From Halobacteria archaeon HArc-gm2 (lineage in GTDB: Archaea; Halobacteriota; Halobacteria; Halobacteriales; Haloarculaceae), in the NCBI GenBank assembly GCA_025517465.1, contig JAOPKE010000006.1, positions 173,686 to 237,685 of the forward strand: 64,000 nucleotides of DNA, in the 5' to 3' direction. Of the stretch, positions 7,881 through 16,548 are shown in pieces. Below the pieces are notes generated by a model, which saw only the letters and a program-made list of their open reading frames with translations, searched no databases and was not told where the DNA came from. The first letter of the stretch is position 1. Each line of letters starts with the position of its first letter. The position numbers and the translations under genes are program-made.

Positions 7881-8874
7881 GTTCCGCCCCCTGCTCGCCG
7901 ACACGCTCGCGGCCCTGCCGCTCCCGGAGATCTGGTTCGGGCTCGTGTTCTTCATCCTCGCGACGTTCCTGCTGCTGGACGGGTTCGACTTCGGCGTCGG
8001 CGCGCTGTTCGCGACGCGCGCGGACGACGGCGAACGGGAGCAACTGATCGCGAGTATCGGGCCGTTCTGGGACGGGAACGAGGTGTGGCTGGTGGTCTTC
8101 GGCGGCGCGCTGTTCGCCGCGTTCCCTCGGGTCTACGCGGCGCTGTTCAGCCGCCACTACCTGCTGATGTTCGCCATCCTCGGGGCGCTCATCCTGCGGG
8201 GACTGGCCCCCGAACTGTACGAGCAGCGCCACGACGAGGCCTGGCAACGGTGGTGGGGTCGCGCCTTCGTGGTCGGGAGCGTGGCCGCCCCCTTCCTGCT
8301 GGGCCTGTTCACGGCGAACTGGGTGCTCGGGGCCACGCGGACGCTGACGCTCCCGGGGGTCGTCGTGGGACTCGCCGTCGTCGCCCTGACGGTCGTCGAC
8401 GGCGTGGCGTTCCTCCGACTGAAGACCAGGGGCGACCTGCGGGCCGACCTCCGACGGAGCGGGCGACGGGCCGTGATCGCGTACGTCGGGCTCGCGGTGG
8501 CGTCGCTCGGCGTCATCTACGCGACCACACCCGCCGTCCGGCCCGAACTCACGTCACCGCTCGCGCTCGCCCTGGTCGCCCTGACGGTCCTGTTCGCCGT
8601 CGGGTACGCCGTCGCCTTGGAGCGGGACCGCCACTACCTCGCGTTCGCGGCGACGGGCGGGCTCGTCTACGGCCTCGTCGCCCTCGTCGCGGCACTCTCC
8701 TTCCCGTACGTGGACCGGGCGACCGGGCTGACTATCCAGGAGGGCATCGTCTCGCCCCTGTCGTTACAGATACTGTCCGTCGGCGCCCTCGTCCTGCTCC
8801 CGCTGGTATTCGGGTACTTCGTCGTCCTCTACTCGGCGTTCAGCGGTCCCGTGGACCCGGAGGAGTCCTACTGA
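7873..8874 (+). CDS. cydB: Cytochrome bd-type quinol oxidase subunit II
   Basis: A 333-residue polytopic membrane protein starting inside the end of cydA. The family hallmark is present at the first helices: FFILATFLLLDGFDFGVGAL, then GPFWDGNEVWLVVFGGALFAAFP. It pairs with CydA to form the oxidase. Its TGA overlaps the ATG of the next small gene by one base. Confidence 0.95.
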   Translation: MTEFRPLLADTLAALPLPEIWFGLVFFILATFLLLDGFDFGVGALFATRADDGEREQLIASIGPFWDGNEVWLVVFGGALFAAFPRVYAALFSRHYLLMFAILGALILRGLAPELYEQRHDEAWQRWWGRAFVVGSVAAPFLLGLFTANWVLGATRTLTLPGVVVGLAVVALTVVDGVAFLRLKTRGDLRADLRRSGRRAVIAYVGLAVASLGVIYATTPAVRPELTSPLALALVALTVLFAVGYAVALERDRHYLAFAATGGLVYGLVALVAALSFPYVDRATGLTIQEGIVSPLSLQILSVGALVLLPLVFGYFVVLYSAFSGPVDPEESY

Positions 8875-9110
8875 TGACCGGGTTGCTCTCCCGGGTACTC
8901 GTCACGTGGATCGAGTTGACGGTCGTCGGGACGGTCGGTGGGCTGGTCGGGACGACGCTCGGTGGCCCGCCCGGCTTCATCGTCTATCTCGCGACGACGC
9001 TGCTCTCGGTCGGCGTCCTCCTCTACAACGTCGACCGGCTGGTGGCCGCCCGCGTCGACGGAACCCAGCGCACGGAGCGGTCGGGGACGCCCGAAGACCG
9101 GTCTCAGTGA
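8874..9110 (+). CDS. Small membrane protein of the cyd operon
   Basis: A 78-residue protein whose ATG overlaps the cydB stop. It has two membrane helices (ELTVVGTVGGLVGTTLGG and FIVYLATTLLSVGVLLYNVD) and a polar, charged tail. Bacterial bd oxidases have small accessory subunits (CydX/CydH), but those have one helix and no similarity is evident here. An accessory subunit role is inferred only from the tight coupling. Confidence 0.65.
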   Translation: MTGLLSRVLVTWIELTVVGTVGGLVGTTLGGPPGFIVYLATTLLSVGVLLYNVDRLVAARVDGTQRTERSGTPEDRSQ

Positions 9111-9207
9111 CCCGATCGTCTGCCCCCAGTGGCACGGACCGGCTGACAAACAGTATTGCACGGATTGCCCAAAACCCTTAACTACTACTGGCCCCTAACG
9201 TAGAGTG

Positions 9208-9567
9208 ATGACAGTAGAGAACGCAACCGAGGCAAGTGCGGGCACCACAGACGAACCGGTCCACGTCGACGGCCAGTCCCAGCTCGACGAACTCGTCGAC
9301 ACCGGGGAGGTCGTCCTCGCGGACTTCTACGCCGACTGGTGTGGGCCGTGCCAGATGATCGAGCCCGTCGTCGAGAAACTCGCCGCCGAGACGGACGCGA
9401 CGGTCGCGAAGGTGGACGTCGACGCCAACCAGCGACTCGCCTCCGCCTATGGCGTCCGGGGCGTCCCGACGCTCGTCCTCTTCGCCGACGGCGAGCAGGT
9501 CGAGGAGATCGTCGGCCTCCAGGGCGAAGACCAGCTCCGTGCGATGATCGAAAACTACACCGAGTAA
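9208..9567 (+). CDS. trxA: Thioredoxin
   Basis: A 119-residue thioredoxin with active site WCGPC (Cys45, Cys48) in FYADWCGPCQM and the cis-proline segment GVPTLVLF. An acidic leader of about 20 residues precedes the fold. The ATG at 9208 is chosen over an in-frame GTG three bases earlier. A TATA-like cccttaacta lies about 25-30 bases upstream, giving a nearly leaderless transcript. The stop directly abuts the start of thioredoxin reductase, so the pair forms a reducing system for cytoplasmic disulfides. Confidence 0.93.
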   Translation: MTVENATEASAGTTDEPVHVDGQSQLDELVDTGEVVLADFYADWCGPCQMIEPVVEKLAAETDATVAKVDVDANQRLASAYGVRGVPTLVLFADGEQVEEIVGLQGEDQLRAMIENYTE

Positions 9568-10614
9568 ATGGATCGGGACACACGCGACCTCGTGATCGCT
9601 GGATCGGGCGTCGCCGGCCTCTCGGCGGCCGTCTACGCCGCCCGCGCCGACCTCGACCCCCTCGTCCTCGAGGGCGACGAGCCCGGCGGCCAGCTGACGC
9701 TCACGACCGACGTCGAGAACTACCTCGGCTTCCCCGAGGGCGTCGGCGGCATGGAGCTGATCCAGCGCGGGAAAGAACAGGCCGAGGCGTTCGGCGCCGA
9801 GTTCCAGCACGGGGCCATCGAGTCGGCCGACGTCGACGGGCGACCGATCGAGCTCTCGCTGTCGAACGGCGAGACGCTGCGGACCCGTTCGCTGATCGTC
9901 GCCACCGGCGCGAGCGCGCGCTGGGTCGGCGCCGACGGCGAGGACGACCTGATGGGCTACGGCCTCTCGACGTGTGCGACCTGCGACGGCGCGTTCCACC
10001 GCGGCGACGACGTCCTCGTCGTCGGGGGCGGCGACAGCGCGATGGAGGAAGCGACCTTCCTCGCGAAGTTCGCCGACAGCGTGACCGTCGTCCACCGTCG
10101 CGACGAGCTCCGGGCCTCGGAGATCATGGCCGAGCGCGCCCGCGAGAACGACGACGTCGAATTCGCCTGGAACACGGAACTCCTGTCCATCGACGGGTCC
10201 CAGTCGGAGGGCGTCACCGGCGCGACGCTGGTCTCCCACCCGAACGGCTATCCGGTGGACCGGTACGAGTCGGGCGACGAGGACGTCACCGTCCGCGAGG
10301 TCGACGTCGGCGGCGTGTTCTACGCCATCGGCCACGAGCCCAACACCGGCTTCCTCCGTGACACGCCGGTCGAACTGGACGACGACGGCTACGTCGAGAC
10401 GCTCGACTCCGACGAGGCGTGGGCGACGACGGCCACGGCGGCCGACGGCGTCTTCGCCGCGGGCGACGTGATGGACACCGAGTACCAGCAGGCGGTCACC
10501 GCCGCCGGGATGGGGAGCATGGCTGCCCTCGACGCCGAGGAGTACTTCGAATCCGCGCCCGACGCCGCGGCGACGACCACTGCCGCCACGGCCGTCTCGG
10601 AGGCCGACGACTGA
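9568..10614 (+). CDS. trxB: Thioredoxin-disulfide reductase
   Basis: A 348-residue flavoprotein that passes electrons from a nicotinamide cofactor to thioredoxin. It has the FAD motif GSGVAGLSAA (residues 12-21), GGQLTLTTDVENY near 40-52, the redox-active CATC (Cys136, Cys139) and the nucleotide-binding GGGDSAMEEA near 153-162. The C-terminal FAD contact is VFAAGDVMDTEYQQ. The gene starts right after the trxA stop, and its own stop overlaps the next gene (tgatg). Confidence 0.94.
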   Translation: MDRDTRDLVIAGSGVAGLSAAVYAARADLDPLVLEGDEPGGQLTLTTDVENYLGFPEGVGGMELIQRGKEQAEAFGAEFQHGAIESADVDGRPIELSLSNGETLRTRSLIVATGASARWVGADGEDDLMGYGLSTCATCDGAFHRGDDVLVVGGGDSAMEEATFLAKFADSVTVVHRRDELRASEIMAERARENDDVEFAWNTELLSIDGSQSEGVTGATLVSHPNGYPVDRYESGDEDVTVREVDVGGVFYAIGHEPNTGFLRDTPVELDDDGYVETLDSDEAWATTATAADGVFAAGDVMDTEYQQAVTAAGMGSMAALDAEEYFESAPDAAATTTAATAVSEADD

Positions 10615-11042
10615 TGCCGTCGGCCACCAGCGCTACCGACGACGGTACCGACGACAGGGCCGACCAACGACCCGAGGACCGGATCGACCCGTCGACGGTC
10701 GAGGACCAGGCCGACCGCGTCGTCGTCTCGTTTCGGGCGCCGGAGGCGGACCCCGACGAGAACGACAGCTGGTGGATCGCCGACAGCGCCTGGCTCCGGG
10801 ACGGCATGACCGACCCGACCTATCTTCGATACCTGCGCTACGCCCACGCGGGCCCGGCCGCGGTCGGCGACGAGTGGGCGGAGTTCGTCAACTGCGGCTG
10901 TGCGAGCCCGGAAGACGTGATCCTCCGCGTCGAAGCGGTCGACGGCGGGACGGCCATCGGGGCCGACACGACCATCGAGGTCGTCGCCCGGAAGGACGTC
11001 GTCGAGGCCGGTGACGGGCGGGCAGCCGAGATGGACCTGTGA
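10614..11042 (+). CDS. Uncharacterised haloarchaeal protein in the thioredoxin operon
   Basis: A 142-residue acidic protein, translationally coupled to trxB (overlapping tgatg). The first 35 residues look disordered. A compact domain follows (ENDSWWIADSAWLRDGMTDP, later EFVNCGCASPEDVILRVEA) with a CGC cysteine pair. No family recognised. The CGC and the operon position make a thiol-linked role possible but unproven. Confidence 0.65.
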   Translation: MPSATSATDDGTDDRADQRPEDRIDPSTVEDQADRVVVSFRAPEADPDENDSWWIADSAWLRDGMTDPTYLRYLRYAHAGPAAVGDEWAEFVNCGCASPEDVILRVEAVDGGTAIGADTTIEVVARKDVVEAGDGRAAEMDL

Positions 11043-11072
11043 GCGGCGTCGGACCGGCCGACTTCTTCGAAA

Positions 11073-11432
11073 TTACTCCGACCGTTCGAGTCGTTCGCGG
11101 CGAGTCTCGAACTCTTCGTCGGTGAGTTCCCCACGAGCGTACGCGACGCGGAGTTCTTCCAGGGCAGCGTCCCGAGACGGTCGATCACTGGCCAGGCGCC
11201 GGGCGAGAACGTAGCCGCCGCCGAGGAGAACCAGGAGGAAGAGCAGTGGCACGAGCATGCCGAACAGCGGCCACCATCCACTCCCGCCGCCCATCGCTCC
11301 GCCGCCCATCATCCCGCCGTACCCCATCATGCCGCCGAATCCGAGTGCCATCACGATCATCGGGAGCGCGACGACCGCTCCGACGACGAGGAGCACGGCC
11401 GTCGTCGCGTCGAGTTCGGTCGGCGAGGACAT
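11073..11432 (-). CDS. SHOCT-domain membrane protein
   Basis: A 119-residue protein with two membrane helices (TAVLLVVGAVVALPMIVMAL and LFGMLVPLLFLLVLLGGGYV) separated by a Gly/Met-rich loop with repeated GGMMG. The C-terminal SHOCT domain reads DAALEELRVAYARGELTDEE followed by FETRRERLE. SHOCT is a short oligomerisation domain common in haloarchaeal membrane proteins. The Met-rich loop could contact a soft metal, but that is speculative. It lies two bases downstream of the DUF302 gene and is probably co-transcribed. Confidence 0.8.
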   Translation of the reverse strand: MSSPTELDATTAVLLVVGAVVALPMIVMALGFGGMMGYGGMMGGGAMGGGSGWWPLFGMLVPLLFLLVLLGGGYVLARRLASDRPSRDAALEELRVAYARGELTDEEFETRRERLERSE

Positions 11433-11434
11433 TC

Positions 11435-11857
11435 TCAGGCCTCCGCCGGGGATTCGAATTCGCCGTCGATCACTTCCAGCACGCGCTCGAAGCGGTCACT
11501 GACGTCGGTCGCGATGGAGTCGAGCGCGGGATTGTCGGCGATCCCGACCAGCTGTGCCGGATCGACGGCGCTCACGGTGACTGCGCCGTCTTCGCCCTCG
11601 TCTTCGTAGACGATCACGTTACACGGGAGGAGCGCACCGAGTTCGATCTCGTCGTCTAATCCTTCGCGGGCCAGGCCGGGGTTGCACGCGCCGAGGATGC
11701 GGTACTGGCGGAACTCCTCGTCGAGTTTCTCCGCGAACGTCGCCTGCACGTCGATATCACAGAGGACGCCGAACCCCTCGTCCCCGAGGGCGTCGACCGT
11801 CGCGTCGACGACGTCGTCGAACGAGCCTGCGACACGCTGTTGTGTTGTATATCCCAT
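11435..11857 (-). CDS. DUF302 family protein
   Basis: A 140-residue protein beginning MGYTTQQRVAGSFDDVVDAT. DUF302 features are visible: a GFGVLCDIDVQATF segment, then YRILGACNPGLAREGLD and LLPCNVIVYEDE with a conserved cysteine. Members are often found near thiol-redox or sulfur genes; the biochemical role is unsettled. An alternative ATG lies three codons upstream (11866); a weak TATA (cagtaatgatc) suits either. It is followed closely by the SHOCT gene. Confidence 0.82.
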   Translation of the reverse strand: MGYTTQQRVAGSFDDVVDATVDALGDEGFGVLCDIDVQATFAEKLDEEFRQYRILGACNPGLAREGLDDEIELGALLPCNVIVYEDEGEDGAVTVSAVDPAQLVGIADNPALDSIATDVSDRFERVLEVIDGEFESPAEA

Positions 11858-12008
11858 ACTGCACATTTCGGACGCCCCGATCATTACTGTTGTGGACCCA
11901 CGGGCGGCTTCCGAGAGCCCTGCCCGCTGAGCGGGTTCCACGGGCTCCGTCCGCTACGGTTCTCCACCGGGACGATAGCTGTCGTCTCTCGCACCGACCG
12001 GGTCGGAT

Positions 12009-12071
12009 CGACTACCGGACGAACCGACTACCGGACGAACCGACTACCGGACGAACCGACTACCGAACGAC
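12009..12071. repeat. Four tandem copies of a 16-base repeat
   Basis: cgactaccggacgaac is repeated exactly at 12009, 12025 and 12041, with a slightly altered fourth copy at 12057. The last copy overlaps the 3' end of the adjacent Usp gene. It may be replication slippage or a protein-binding or terminator-like element. Confidence 0.7.
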
Positions 12072-12494
12072 GAGCACGGGGACCGGAGCCCGTCGAACGA
12101 CGGTTTCGGCGACGCTGCCGAGGAGGATTCTGGCGGGTACCGACCGGCCGTGGCTTCCCACGACGATCAGGTCGACGTCGTGGTCTTCGGCGTAGGACAC
12201 GATGCTCTGGGCGTCTTCACCGACCGTCGTCTCGGTGGTTATCTCGACGTCGTACTCCGCCGCGATGTCCCGGGCTTCCTCGAAGAGTCCGTCCGCGTGC
12301 TCGTGGGCCTCTTCGAGCCAGTCGTCCCAGTCGTGGGGCGTCGACCCCCACCCGCCCGGGCCCATGTCGCTCGCGTGCCAGTCGAGGACGTGCAGGACGA
12401 CCACCTCGGCGTCGGGGTGCAGCGAGAGCGTCGTCCGCAGCGCCTCTTTCGACAGCTCCGAGTAGTCCATCGGGACGAGAATCGTCTGTGTCAT
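12060..12494 (-). CDS. Universal stress protein (single UspA domain)
   Basis: A 144-residue Usp fold beginning MTQTILVPMDYSELSKEAL, with the nucleotide signature GSHGRSVPARILLGSVAETV and a terminal strand APVPVLVVR. A His/Asp/Trp-rich insert (HASDMGPGGWGSTPHDWDDW) is unusual within the group. The gene ends inside a 16-base tandem repeat. Confidence 0.88.
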   Translation of the reverse strand: MTQTILVPMDYSELSKEALRTTLSLHPDAEVVVLHVLDWHASDMGPGGWGSTPHDWDDWLEEAHEHADGLFEEARDIAAEYDVEITTETTVGEDAQSIVSYAEDHDVDLIVVGSHGRSVPARILLGSVAETVVRRAPVPVLVVR

Positions 12495-12719
12495 CCGTGA
12501 TCAGGCCCCTCGAACGCTAACTCCGGGATTCGATCCGCCGGTCGATTCGCGGGCTACTCGACGCCACTCGACGGCGTCTTCCACCCGCGGAGACGGCGTC
12601 CCTGGGCTGTGTGCCATACAGGTGGTTGAACCGCTGCTCCCAAATACTATCACTCCAACAACAGTTCAGGTAGTTTCCACCGCCTGGAACCGGCGAAGAC
12701 GGCGGTGGAGACGGGCGCC
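12495..12719. other. Intergenic region
   Basis: About 225 bases between two leftward genes, containing the Usp promoter. No gene, repeat or RNA was recognised. Confidence 0.3.
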
Positions 12720-13478
12720 TCACTGGGCCAGGTAGCCGCCGTCGACGGGGTAGGCGTTCCCGGTGACGAACGACGCCTCCCCGGAGCAGAGCCAGACGAT
12801 GGCGCTGGCCACCTCCTCGGGGGCCCCCTTGCGGCCGAGCGGTTGCATCCCGACGAACTGGTCGATGGACTCGGGGTCGGCCTCGCCCGCGCGGTCGACC
12901 ATCGGCGTGTCGATGACGCCCGGACAGACCGCGTTGACGCGGACGTCGTCGCCCGCGTACTGCGTCGCGGCGACGCGCGTGAGCCCGATCACGCCGTGCT
13001 TGCTGGCGACGTACGGCGCGCCCCCCGCGGAGACGAGCCCCGCGATCGACGAGACGTTCACGATGGCACCGCCGTCGCCGGCCACCAGTTCCGGGAGTTC
13101 GTGCTTCATACACAGCCAGAGGCCTTTCAGGTTGACGTCGAGGACGCGGTCAAAGGCGTCTTCGGACAGGTCGGCCAGCGGCTCGGTCTCGCCCTCGATC
13201 CCCGCGTTGTTGACGGCGACGTCCACGCCGCCGTACGCGGCGACCGCTTCCTGCACCATCGCCTCGACGTCGTCGGCGTCGCTCACGTCCGTCTCGACGA
13301 AGGTGGCCGTCCCGCCCGCCGCCTCGATCCGTTCGACGGTCTCGGCGCCGCCCTCGGTGTCGACGTCGGTGACGACGACGTTCGCGCCGCCCGCCGCGAA
13401 CTGTTCGGCGGTTGCTCGGCCGATGCCCGACGCGGCGCCGGTGACGATCGCGGTCTGCGCTTCGAAATCGTACGCCAT
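12720..13478 (-). CDS. Short-chain dehydrogenase/reductase (FabG-like)
   Basis: A 252-residue classical SDR with cofactor motif TGAASGIG (residues 13-20), NNAG (90-93), catalytic Ser143/144 (NVSSIAG) and YxxxK as Tyr156-Lys160 (YVASK). Asp at the end of the second strand (VVVTDVDTEGG) favours NAD(H) over NADP(H). The C-terminal VTGNAYPVDGGYLAQ is typical. Substrate unknown; it may act on hydroxyacyl or alcohol substrates. It stands alone in the stress island. Confidence 0.88.
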   Translation of the reverse strand: MAYDFEAQTAIVTGAASGIGRATAEQFAAGGANVVVTDVDTEGGAETVERIEAAGGTATFVETDVSDADDVEAMVQEAVAAYGGVDVAVNNAGIEGETEPLADLSEDAFDRVLDVNLKGLWLCMKHELPELVAGDGGAIVNVSSIAGLVSAGGAPYVASKHGVIGLTRVAATQYAGDDVRVNAVCPGVIDTPMVDRAGEADPESIDQFVGMQPLGRKGAPEEVASAIVWLCSGEASFVTGNAYPVDGGYLAQ

Positions 13479-13577
13479 GCTTCGAAATGTCTCCGTAGCG
13501 TAAACTATCTATGGGAGATTCTCACGAACGGGGAAATCCCGGTCGCTTTCGCTTCCCCGATTGGACGGGTGAGCCGG

Positions 13578-14300
13578 TCAGGATTCGAAGTACGCGAGGA
13601 TGTCCCGGTGATAGCGGTAGGCGACCAGCGAGACCGAGACGACGAGCGCTGCCACTGCGAGACCGGCCGCGAGACGCCCGGCGCCCAGGAACTCGCCGAC
13701 GACGTTGACGAGGAAGAACGCGGGCGCCCGGCCGACGGCCGCGATCACCACGAGTTGCCAGAGCGGGAGCCTGGTGAGGCCGCCGACGAAACAGAGCGCG
13801 TCGTCGGGCAACCCGGGGAGGAGGAAGAAGACGAACAGCGCCGCCCGGGTCCGGTCGTCGTCGATGGCGTCGAACCTGTCGAGCGTGTCCGGGTGGACGA
13901 TGCGCTCGACGTACGGGCGACCGTAGCGACGCGAGAACCAGAACGCGGCCGTGCTGCCGAGCGTGATCCCGACCAGGTTGTACAGCGTCCCCCACCACGC
14001 GCCGTACAGGTATCCGGCGACGAGACCCAGGACCTGGCCGGGAATCGGTGCGGCGACGACCTGTACCGCCTGCAGCAGCACTAGCACCAGCGGCCCCAGG
14101 GCGCCGAACCCACGTATCACCGTCCTGAGCGCGCTCGCGTCCGTCAGGATCGGCACGTACCGACGGACGAGCAAGACGGTCGCGGCGAGGACGGCGAGCG
14201 CAATCGCGGCGTGGACCAGGAACCGGCGCCGGGTACGGGACGACCTGAACAGCCGAACGTTACCGACGAGCGACTGTACCTGTTCGAGGCCGAGATCCAT
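13578..14300 (-). CDS. TVP38/TMEM64 (VTT/DedA-like) membrane protein
   Basis: A 240-residue integral membrane protein. After an N-terminal helix (FLVHAAIALAVLAATVLLV) the VTT domain shows APIPGQVLGLVAGYLYGAWW, GSTAAFWFSRRYGRP and LLPGLPDDALCFVGGLTRLP, all characteristic. Members act in lipid scrambling or membrane homeostasis. The ATG at 14300 (MDLGLEQVQSL) is chosen because the upstream open reading lacks coding character. Confidence 0.85.
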   Translation of the reverse strand: MDLGLEQVQSLVGNVRLFRSSRTRRRFLVHAAIALAVLAATVLLVRRYVPILTDASALRTVIRGFGALGPLVLVLLQAVQVVAAPIPGQVLGLVAGYLYGAWWGTLYNLVGITLGSTAAFWFSRRYGRPYVERIVHPDTLDRFDAIDDDRTRAALFVFFLLPGLPDDALCFVGGLTRLPLWQLVVIAAVGRAPAFFLVNVVGEFLGAGRLAAGLAVAALVVSVSLVAYRYHRDILAYFES

Positions 14301-14571
14301 CGATCTGTCTACCGACGTGACGTGGCCGCGCTGTATAGCAGTGCGGGGTTCTCCGGTACCGTCTCGGCGCCATTCCGGCGCGTCAGGCCGAAGCGCCTCC
14401 CCAGTGGATCTCCGTGGCCGAGAACGCTCATTACCACTTATCAGGCCATCTCTCGTAGGCATTTCCATGGACGGACGGTTGACCTGCGCCGGACCTTCGT
14501 AATCCCCGCGAGTCGCCGCCCCCGCAGCACTGGGCCTGCCGACAACTCCACGTCACTCTACTCTCTTCACC
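14301..14571. other. Divergent promoter region
   Basis: About 270 bases between the leftward VTT gene and the rightward MgtC/DUF4010 gene. No further element was recognised. Confidence 0.3.
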
Positions 14572-15825
14572 ATGCTCGATCCAGCGACCGACCCGCTCGT
14601 CGACGTCCTCCTGCACCTGCTCGTCGCGTTCGGAATCGGTGCGCTGATCGGGCTGGAGCGGGAACAGAGCGAGTCGGCCGGGACGTTCGCCGGGAGCCGT
14701 ACATTCCCGCTGTTCGCGCTCTACGGCGCGCTCGTCGCGCTCTTTTACCCGGCGGCGCTCCCGGTCGCCCTCGGCGTCCTCGTCGTGCCGCTGACGGCGG
14801 CCTACGTCGCGAAAGTCTGGTACCAGCGTGACATCGGCCTGACGACGCTGCTGGCTACCCTCCTCACCACGGTCCTGGGCGCCGTGGCGATGCACTCGCC
14901 GGCCGGGGCCACGGTCGCCGTCGTCGTCGGCGGCGTGGTGACGGTCCTCCTCTCGGTCAAGGACCCCATCCACGAGTTCGCCGACCGGATCGACGAGACC
15001 GAGCGCCGCGCGTCCGCGAAGTTCATCCTCGTCGTGCTGGTCGTGCTCCCGTCGCTCCCGGACCGCTCGATGGACGTCCTCCTCGGACTCAACCCCCGAT
15101 TCGTCTGGCTCATGGTCGTCTTCGTCACCGGACTGGGCTTCGTCGCGTACCTGCTCGGCCAGTTCCTCGGTCCCGAACAGAGCATCGCGCTGACCGGCAT
15201 CGTCGGCGGGTTCGTCTCCTCGACCGCCACCACCGTCTCGATGGCCGAGAAGTCCGTCGCGAACGAGACGCTGTATCACGTCTGTGCCTTCGCCGTCGTC
15301 GTCGCATCTATCATCATGTTTCCGCGCGCGCTCATCGAAGTCGCGGTCGTCAACCCCGACCTGCTGGCGAGCGCGGCGCCGCCGCTGCTGGTGATGACTG
15401 CCGTCGGCGTCGCCGCCGCCGGCGTGCTGTACTGGCGGACGGCCGCCGAGGAGAGCGTCGAACCGGAGGCGCTCGAGAACCCGTTCCGGTTGCGGCCGGC
15501 GCTCGCGTTCGGCCTGATATTCGCGGTCGTCCTGCTCGTCTCCGAGTACGCGAACGAGTGGCTCGGGACGTCGGGCCTGTACGCGACCGCGTTCCTCTCG
15601 GGACTCGCGGACGTCGACGCGATGACGATCACGCTGAGCAGGCTCGCGGCCGAAGGGACGGTCTCGACGGACGTCGCGACCACGGGGATCGTCATCGCGG
15701 CCATCGCGAACACGCTGGTCAAGGCCGGCCTGGCGTGGGTCCTCGGTAGCTCTCGACTGGGGCGGCTGGTCGCCGTCGTGCTGGGTGCCGTCGTCGTGAC
15801 CGGTCTGGTCGTGCTGGCGGTCTAA
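14572..15825 (+). CDS. MgtC/SapB-type membrane protein with DUF4010
   Basis: A 417-residue protein with about twelve hydrophobic segments. The N-terminal MgtC-like region has the family signature LLVAFGIGALIGLEREQ and the RTFPLFALYGAL loop. The C-terminal DUF4010 half includes IALTGIVGGFVSSTATTVSM and YATAFLSGLADVDAMTITLS. The function is uncertain; MgtC proteins relate to magnesium limitation and membrane energetics. Confidence 0.85.
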   Translation: MLDPATDPLVDVLLHLLVAFGIGALIGLEREQSESAGTFAGSRTFPLFALYGALVALFYPAALPVALGVLVVPLTAAYVAKVWYQRDIGLTTLLATLLTTVLGAVAMHSPAGATVAVVVGGVVTVLLSVKDPIHEFADRIDETERRASAKFILVVLVVLPSLPDRSMDVLLGLNPRFVWLMVVFVTGLGFVAYLLGQFLGPEQSIALTGIVGGFVSSTATTVSMAEKSVANETLYHVCAFAVVVASIIMFPRALIEVAVVNPDLLASAAPPLLVMTAVGVAAAGVLYWRTAAEESVEPEALENPFRLRPALAFGLIFAVVLLVSEYANEWLGTSGLYATAFLSGLADVDAMTITLSRLAAEGTVSTDVATTGIVIAAIANTLVKAGLAWVLGSSRLGRLVAVVLGAVVVTGLVVLAV

Positions 15826-15968
15826 CTGGTACCGAATCCCGACACTCGCTGACTGACACCGAATCACGACCCTCGGACTGACGGGCGGTTGCGCGCCCGT
15901 CCACCGCCAGGCAGCGCGCACCGTCGCGTGCACCACGTTCATTCTTGCGGGGCCCAAACGGTGAACCG

Positions 15969-16397
15969 ATGACGCGCCGCATCCTCGTCCCTTACGACGG
16001 GTCGCCGCTCTCCGAGCGCGCGCTCGAACACACGATCGAACAGTTTTCGGACGCGTCCGTCACCACGATCTACGTCATCGACCCGGTGACCTCCGTCTAC
16101 GACGTCGAAACGGGTGGCCTGCCGGTGGCCGAGGGCTGGTACGACGACGCCCAGGAGCGAGCCAGCGAGATCCACGGGGCAGCCGAGCAGCTGGCCGGGT
16201 CCCACGACGTCGAACTCACGACGATTACGGTCGTCGGCCAGCCGGCACGCGAGATACTCGACTACGTGTCGGACCACGACGTCGACCAGGTCGTGATGGG
16301 CAGCCACGGGCGGAAGGGGATCGGACGGGCGTTCCTGGGCAGCGTCGCGGAGACGGTGACCCGTCGCGCCCCCGTTCCGGTGACGGTCGTCAAGTGA
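15969..16397 (+). CDS. Universal stress protein (single UspA domain)
   Basis: A 142-residue Usp beginning MTRRILVPYDGSPLSERALE with GSHGRKGIGRAFLGSVAETV and a terminal APVPVTVVK. It lies upstream of a tandem Usp gene in the same orientation, separated by about 150 bases that include a 9-base tandem repeat. Confidence 0.9.
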   Translation: MTRRILVPYDGSPLSERALEHTIEQFSDASVTTIYVIDPVTSVYDVETGGLPVAEGWYDDAQERASEIHGAAEQLAGSHDVELTTITVVGQPAREILDYVSDHDVDQVVMGSHGRKGIGRAFLGSVAETVTRRAPVPVTVVK

Positions 16398-16447
16398 GCG
16401 GTTCTGTGCCGACGAGGGAACCCGGTCACGACGACGGGAGACGGGCC

Positions 16448-16485
16448 GGGTCTGTCGGGTCTGTCGGGTCTGTCGGGTCTGTCGG
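16448..16485. repeat. Four tandem copies of gggtctgtc
   Basis: The 9-base unit gggtctgtc repeats exactly at 16448, 16457, 16466 and 16475, between two Usp genes. It is probably slippage-prone DNA; no function is evident. Confidence 0.75.
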
Positions 16486-16548
16486 ACCGTAGCGGCCCGT
16501 AAACAGAACTATACCGTCGCTCTCTCACGTTTCACACGAGACCGTTCC

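Noticed and set aside
14431..15957. 508-codon antisense frame over the MgtC/DUF4010 gene
   Set aside because: The sense strand has a clear membrane protein, and the antisense product has no domain.
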